Source: a virus
Strand: one strand, 5' to 3'
Virus record (IMG/VR): IMGVR_UViG_3300026321_000245
Location: 1 to 28,356 of that record
DNA length: 28,356 nucleotides
Shown here piece by piece: positions 25,746-28,356 of the stretch (within the stretch, counting starts at the first letter, position 1; every line of letters begins with the position of its first letter). The notes under the pieces are model-generated. The model saw only the letters and a program-made list of their open reading frames with translations. It did no database searches and was not told where the DNA came from. Both the position numbers and the translations under genes were made by a program.

Positions 25746-28356
25746 TATGGGCAATCCACGTAACGACCAGTACCAATCTTAGTAGCACCAACATCAGCAA
25801 GTGCTTGAGTACCTAAACAAATCATTGATGGTATTAATTGAGCACCGTTACCATATTTACCAATAACTCTAATCTCTGGAGTTTCTGTAAAAGTAACTGC
25901 TCTATCCAATACTCTAGCACCAATAACAAAACCATCCTCATTAATGACTGCCTCAGCAATACCTTTAACACCATTAACATAAACTTCTGGTTTCTCAATA
26001 TATCCAATGCCAGGTCTAAGAACAGTAAACGTGTCTATAATACAACGTTTACCATTACCTGAAGCAAGATTCTTCTTATATCCATATCCACCACTTATAA
26101 CACGAATCTCTGTAAGATATCCATCACCATCAAGTAATCCGAAAGCATTAGCACCAATTCCTTCTCCTTTAACAACTACAAATGGTGGTGATTCCCATGG
26201 AGTTCCAGGATTCTTAATTGGAATATCTATGATAGACCCATTTTCATCAGTAATAACTTCTGCTGGATCTACAATTGGTGGTACAATACCTAAACCAGGA
26301 TCTGTTTCTGGTGTATCACCTTCTCCTAGATCAAAGTCATCTACAGTTTGATCAGTAGGTGCTTCAATTAATACATCACATGATGCTCCTTTACTATGAA
26401 TGGTAAGCGTTAAAGTCTCATCATCTTCCTTAGCACCATCTTCTTCAATACCAATTGTTATATTGGCTTTGTTATTATTAACAACAAATTCTCCCGTCAA
26501 CTGACCACCAAGAATATCATCACCTGTTATACCATTACCACTTAAATTATAATAAGCAGCCGTTCCATTAGCAACATTAGTTGTTGTAATTGTGTAGATA
26601 ATAAACTCTCCTTCTTTTACTGTTGTCCTATCACTAGTTACCTTCCACACGTCTGTTATACCAATCTGACCATTAGGATCATTATCTTCGCCATCTCCGG
26701 GTACTGGATCAACTACTGAATCAGGAAACTCGTCATCTACAGGTCCAAGAGGATCATCTGATGGTGGTATGTATGGATTAACTGGTTGTTGTATATCTTG
26801 TTCCTTAATAGTACATCTTCCAATATTTTTGACATACTTTGTTCCGTAACCACTACTCTTATCTGGACTATTCAAATCCAATTTAACATAGAAATACTCA
26901 TCAGTTTCTTTCTCTGGATTAAATATAGTTTCTATGATAAGTTGCTTAGATGTTTCATTTGGAGCAAATCCAACTATACCATCTCTAACAACATAATCTA
27001 CATCTGCTGTAGCAGTACCTTTCTTTAAAGTTTTAAATGTTAAAGATGAAGCTATGTCAGTAACTCCTTCTCTTGTTATAGTAAATATTGCTTCTTCACC
27101 TTCAGTAACCTCGATATTATCAATATCATAGATTATCGTCTCATCTGTTGGCTTTGGTACACCACCAGTAAATCCAACAGTATTCAATAGTAATGGTTTC
27201 CCTTTAAATGCATCTTCACAAATGTACTGATTATAATCTGCTGTAGTACCATCAAATGTCTTTTCAATCTGCGCTAAAAGTTCATCTAAAGGATCCAACT
27301 CCTCTTCATCATCAGCTGTAATAACCGATTGCTCTCCATTTGTGCAATACTTATCTATCTTCTTACAATCTAAATCAGAACCAGAGCATTGAATACCAAG
27401 TAATTTTAAAACATAGTTGATAGCACCACCAATTATGTTAAGTGGAACTGCTATAGCACCCAATATATCCTGTAAAGGACCGAGAATATCTTGCAATAAA
27501 CTCTCCATCAAGGACATAATTTTACTTAAGATACCGCCTATCAACTCATCAATCTGACAAGCAACTGCACGATATATCTTATCAATATAACTCATCAAGA
27601 GATTAGTAAGCCACTTTGCAATGCGCTCACCAATATCTGCCATCTTACATCCAATGTTGGCAAGTATCTTATTGATCCATTTCATTATATTTGATAATGC
27701 ATTACCTTTCTTAGTAGGTCGTAGAGTTGCATTAATCAATGCTTGACCAGCAAGAGTCACCTGACCATTAATAAATCCCTTTACATTCGCAATAAGAGTA
27801 CGAACAAGAGCCATGAATTTGTTAGTATATTTCTTGGCAACATATAATCCATCATATAATTTACCAGTTACCTTACCAACATAATACGTTCCTATCTTAC
27901 CATCATTATTTTGAATCTCTGCCAAGAATTCACTGAGAACCAAAGCACCTTTAGTCTTAAGATCAGTACAAGGATTTGCACTTGATTGACACCATTCCAA
28001 TCTAGCAGTATTAGACATGTTCTTTGGTATTGGAACAGCATCTAAAATAGGATTTATAGATACTATCTTAGCATCAGATAATCCACTACCCCATGAATTA
28101 GCACTATAATCAGATTGTACACCACCTTCTTTATTTTCAACTAAACCTACTGCTCCCTCAGTTCCAGCAAACATGCGATCTGCTGGAATCTTTCTTGTGA
28201 GACTATCTATTTCATCTGGACGCTCAAAATTAACAACAGTTGTAGCACGAGGAGTATGTCCAACAGACCCCATTATTATTGGTTTCTGCCTCTCATTATC
28301 AAGGTAGAAACCAACAACAAAACAACCTATTTGTAACTGTGGATGAGCACCACCAG
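25745..28356 (-). CDS. gp5: gp5-like baseplate hub protein with Calx-beta domains (N-terminus cut by window edge)
   Basis: The frame stays open past the internal Met at 28273 to the window edge. It reads GCFVVGFYLDNERQKPIIMG before SVGHTP, which resembles the end of the OB-fold of T4 gp5, so the true start lies outside. Numbering from the Met at 28273, residues about 140-290 are predicted helices, some hydrophobic (LQDILGAIAVPLNIIGGAI). Calx-beta-like domains lie near 379-464 (VTEGEEAIFTITREG; GTATADVDY) and 541-634 (TVKEGEFIIYTIT; DDETLTLTI), with an acidic, Pro-rich linker between them. GYGY-type repeats (VISGGYGY; PGIGYIEKPEVYV) occupy about 720-840. No T4-type lysozyme domain is visible in the part present. 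The protein likely forms the baseplate hub around the spike encoded next. Confidence 0.78.
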   Translation of the reverse strand, partial: GGAHPQLQIGCFVVGFYLDNERQKPIIMGSVGHTPRATTVVNFERPDEIDSLTRKIPADRMFAGTEGAVGLVENKEGGVQSDYSANSWGSGLSDAKIVSINPILDAVPIPKNMSNTARLEWCQSSANPCTDLKTKGALVLSEFLAEIQNNDGKIGTYYVGKVTGKLYDGLYVAKKYTNKFMALVRTLIANVKGFINGQVTLAGQALINATLRPTKKGNALSNIMKWINKILANIGCKMADIGERIAKWLTNLLMSYIDKIYRAVACQIDELIGGILSKIMSLMESLLQDILGPLQDILGAIAVPLNIIGGAINYVLKLLGIQCSGSDLDCKKIDKYCTNGEQSVITADDEEELDPLDELLAQIEKTFDGTTADYNQYICEDAFKGKPLLLNTVGFTGGVPKPTDETIIYDIDNIEVTEGEEAIFTITREGVTDIASSLTFKTLKKGTATADVDYVVRDGIVGFAPNETSKQLIIETIFNPEKETDEYFYVKLDLNSPDKSSGYGTKYVKNIGRCTIKEQDIQQPVNPYIPPSDDPLGPVDDEFPDSVVDPVPGDGEDNDPNGQIGITDVWKVTSDRTTVKEGEFIIYTITTTNVANGTAAYYNLSGNGITGDDILGGQLTGEFVVNNNKANITIGIEEDGAKEDDETLTLTIHSKGASCDVLIEAPTDQTVDDFDLGEGDTPETDPGLGIVPPIVDPAEVITDENGSIIDIPIKNPGTPWESPPFVVVKGEGIGANAFGLLDGDGYLTEIRVISGGYGYKKNLASGNGKRCIIDTFTVLRPGIGYIEKPEVYVNGVKGIAEAVINEDGFVIGARVLDRAVTFTETPEIRVIGKYGNGAQLIPSMICLGTQALADVGATKIGTGRYVDCP

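Noticed and set aside
28271-28273. Start codon of the hub protein at 28273
   Set aside because: The frame remains open upstream to the window edge and contains OB-fold-like sequence, so this Met is internal.

Overview
The window comes from a T4-like cyanomyovirus that infects marine Synechococcus or Prochlorococcus. The evidence is a CpeT-type phycobiliprotein lyase gene, a gp5-like baseplate protein, tail-collar fibre proteins, T4-type late promoters (TATAAATA), packed phage tRNAs, 2OG-Fe(II) oxygenases and a moderately AT-rich base composition. Every gene I can support lies on the minus strand, so transcription runs from position 28356 down to 1. Both edges cut through genes.

In transcription order: (1) 28356-24723 is a baseplate block. 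A gp5-like hub protein loses its N-terminus at the right edge. It has an OB-fold-like start, a long helical middle, two Calx-beta-like domains and GYGY repeats. It is followed, through a TAATG junction, by a 340-residue beta-helical structural protein. (2) 24722-24135 has a late promoter, a structured leader containing a terminator-like hairpin, and a gene for a small secreted beta-barrel-like protein. (3) 24115-23203 holds an HNH endonuclease gene with a nearly identical TTGACA/TATAAT promoter element at each end. The upstream copy is merged with a perfect terminator hairpin. (4) 23156-19610 is an accessory operon: two small basic or charged proteins, a 2OG-Fe(II) oxygenase, a small unknown protein, cpeT, three tRNAs (Asn-GTT, Thr-TGT, Asp-GTC), a second 2OG-Fe(II) oxygenase and a shortened tryptophan-halogenase-like flavoprotein. 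Many of these genes overlap by ATGA. (5) 19618-1 is the adhesion block. A late promoter drives a giant 4988-residue repeat-built fibre protein, then three tail-collar proteins joined by TAATG overlaps; the last runs off the left edge.

The virion parts (baseplate, spike, fibres) make up most of the window. They surround a compact cargo region of metabolic genes, translation genes and one probable selfish element. The most unusual items are the giant modular fibre, the halogenase/dioxygenase gene set, the paired terminator-promoter elements around the HNH gene, the phage-encoded outer-membrane-like protein with a possible attenuator, and the tRNA cluster that leaves almost no spacer to its neighbours. 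No stretch longer than 300 bases lacks a gene. I see no insertion sequence, CRISPR array, integrase or attachment site.
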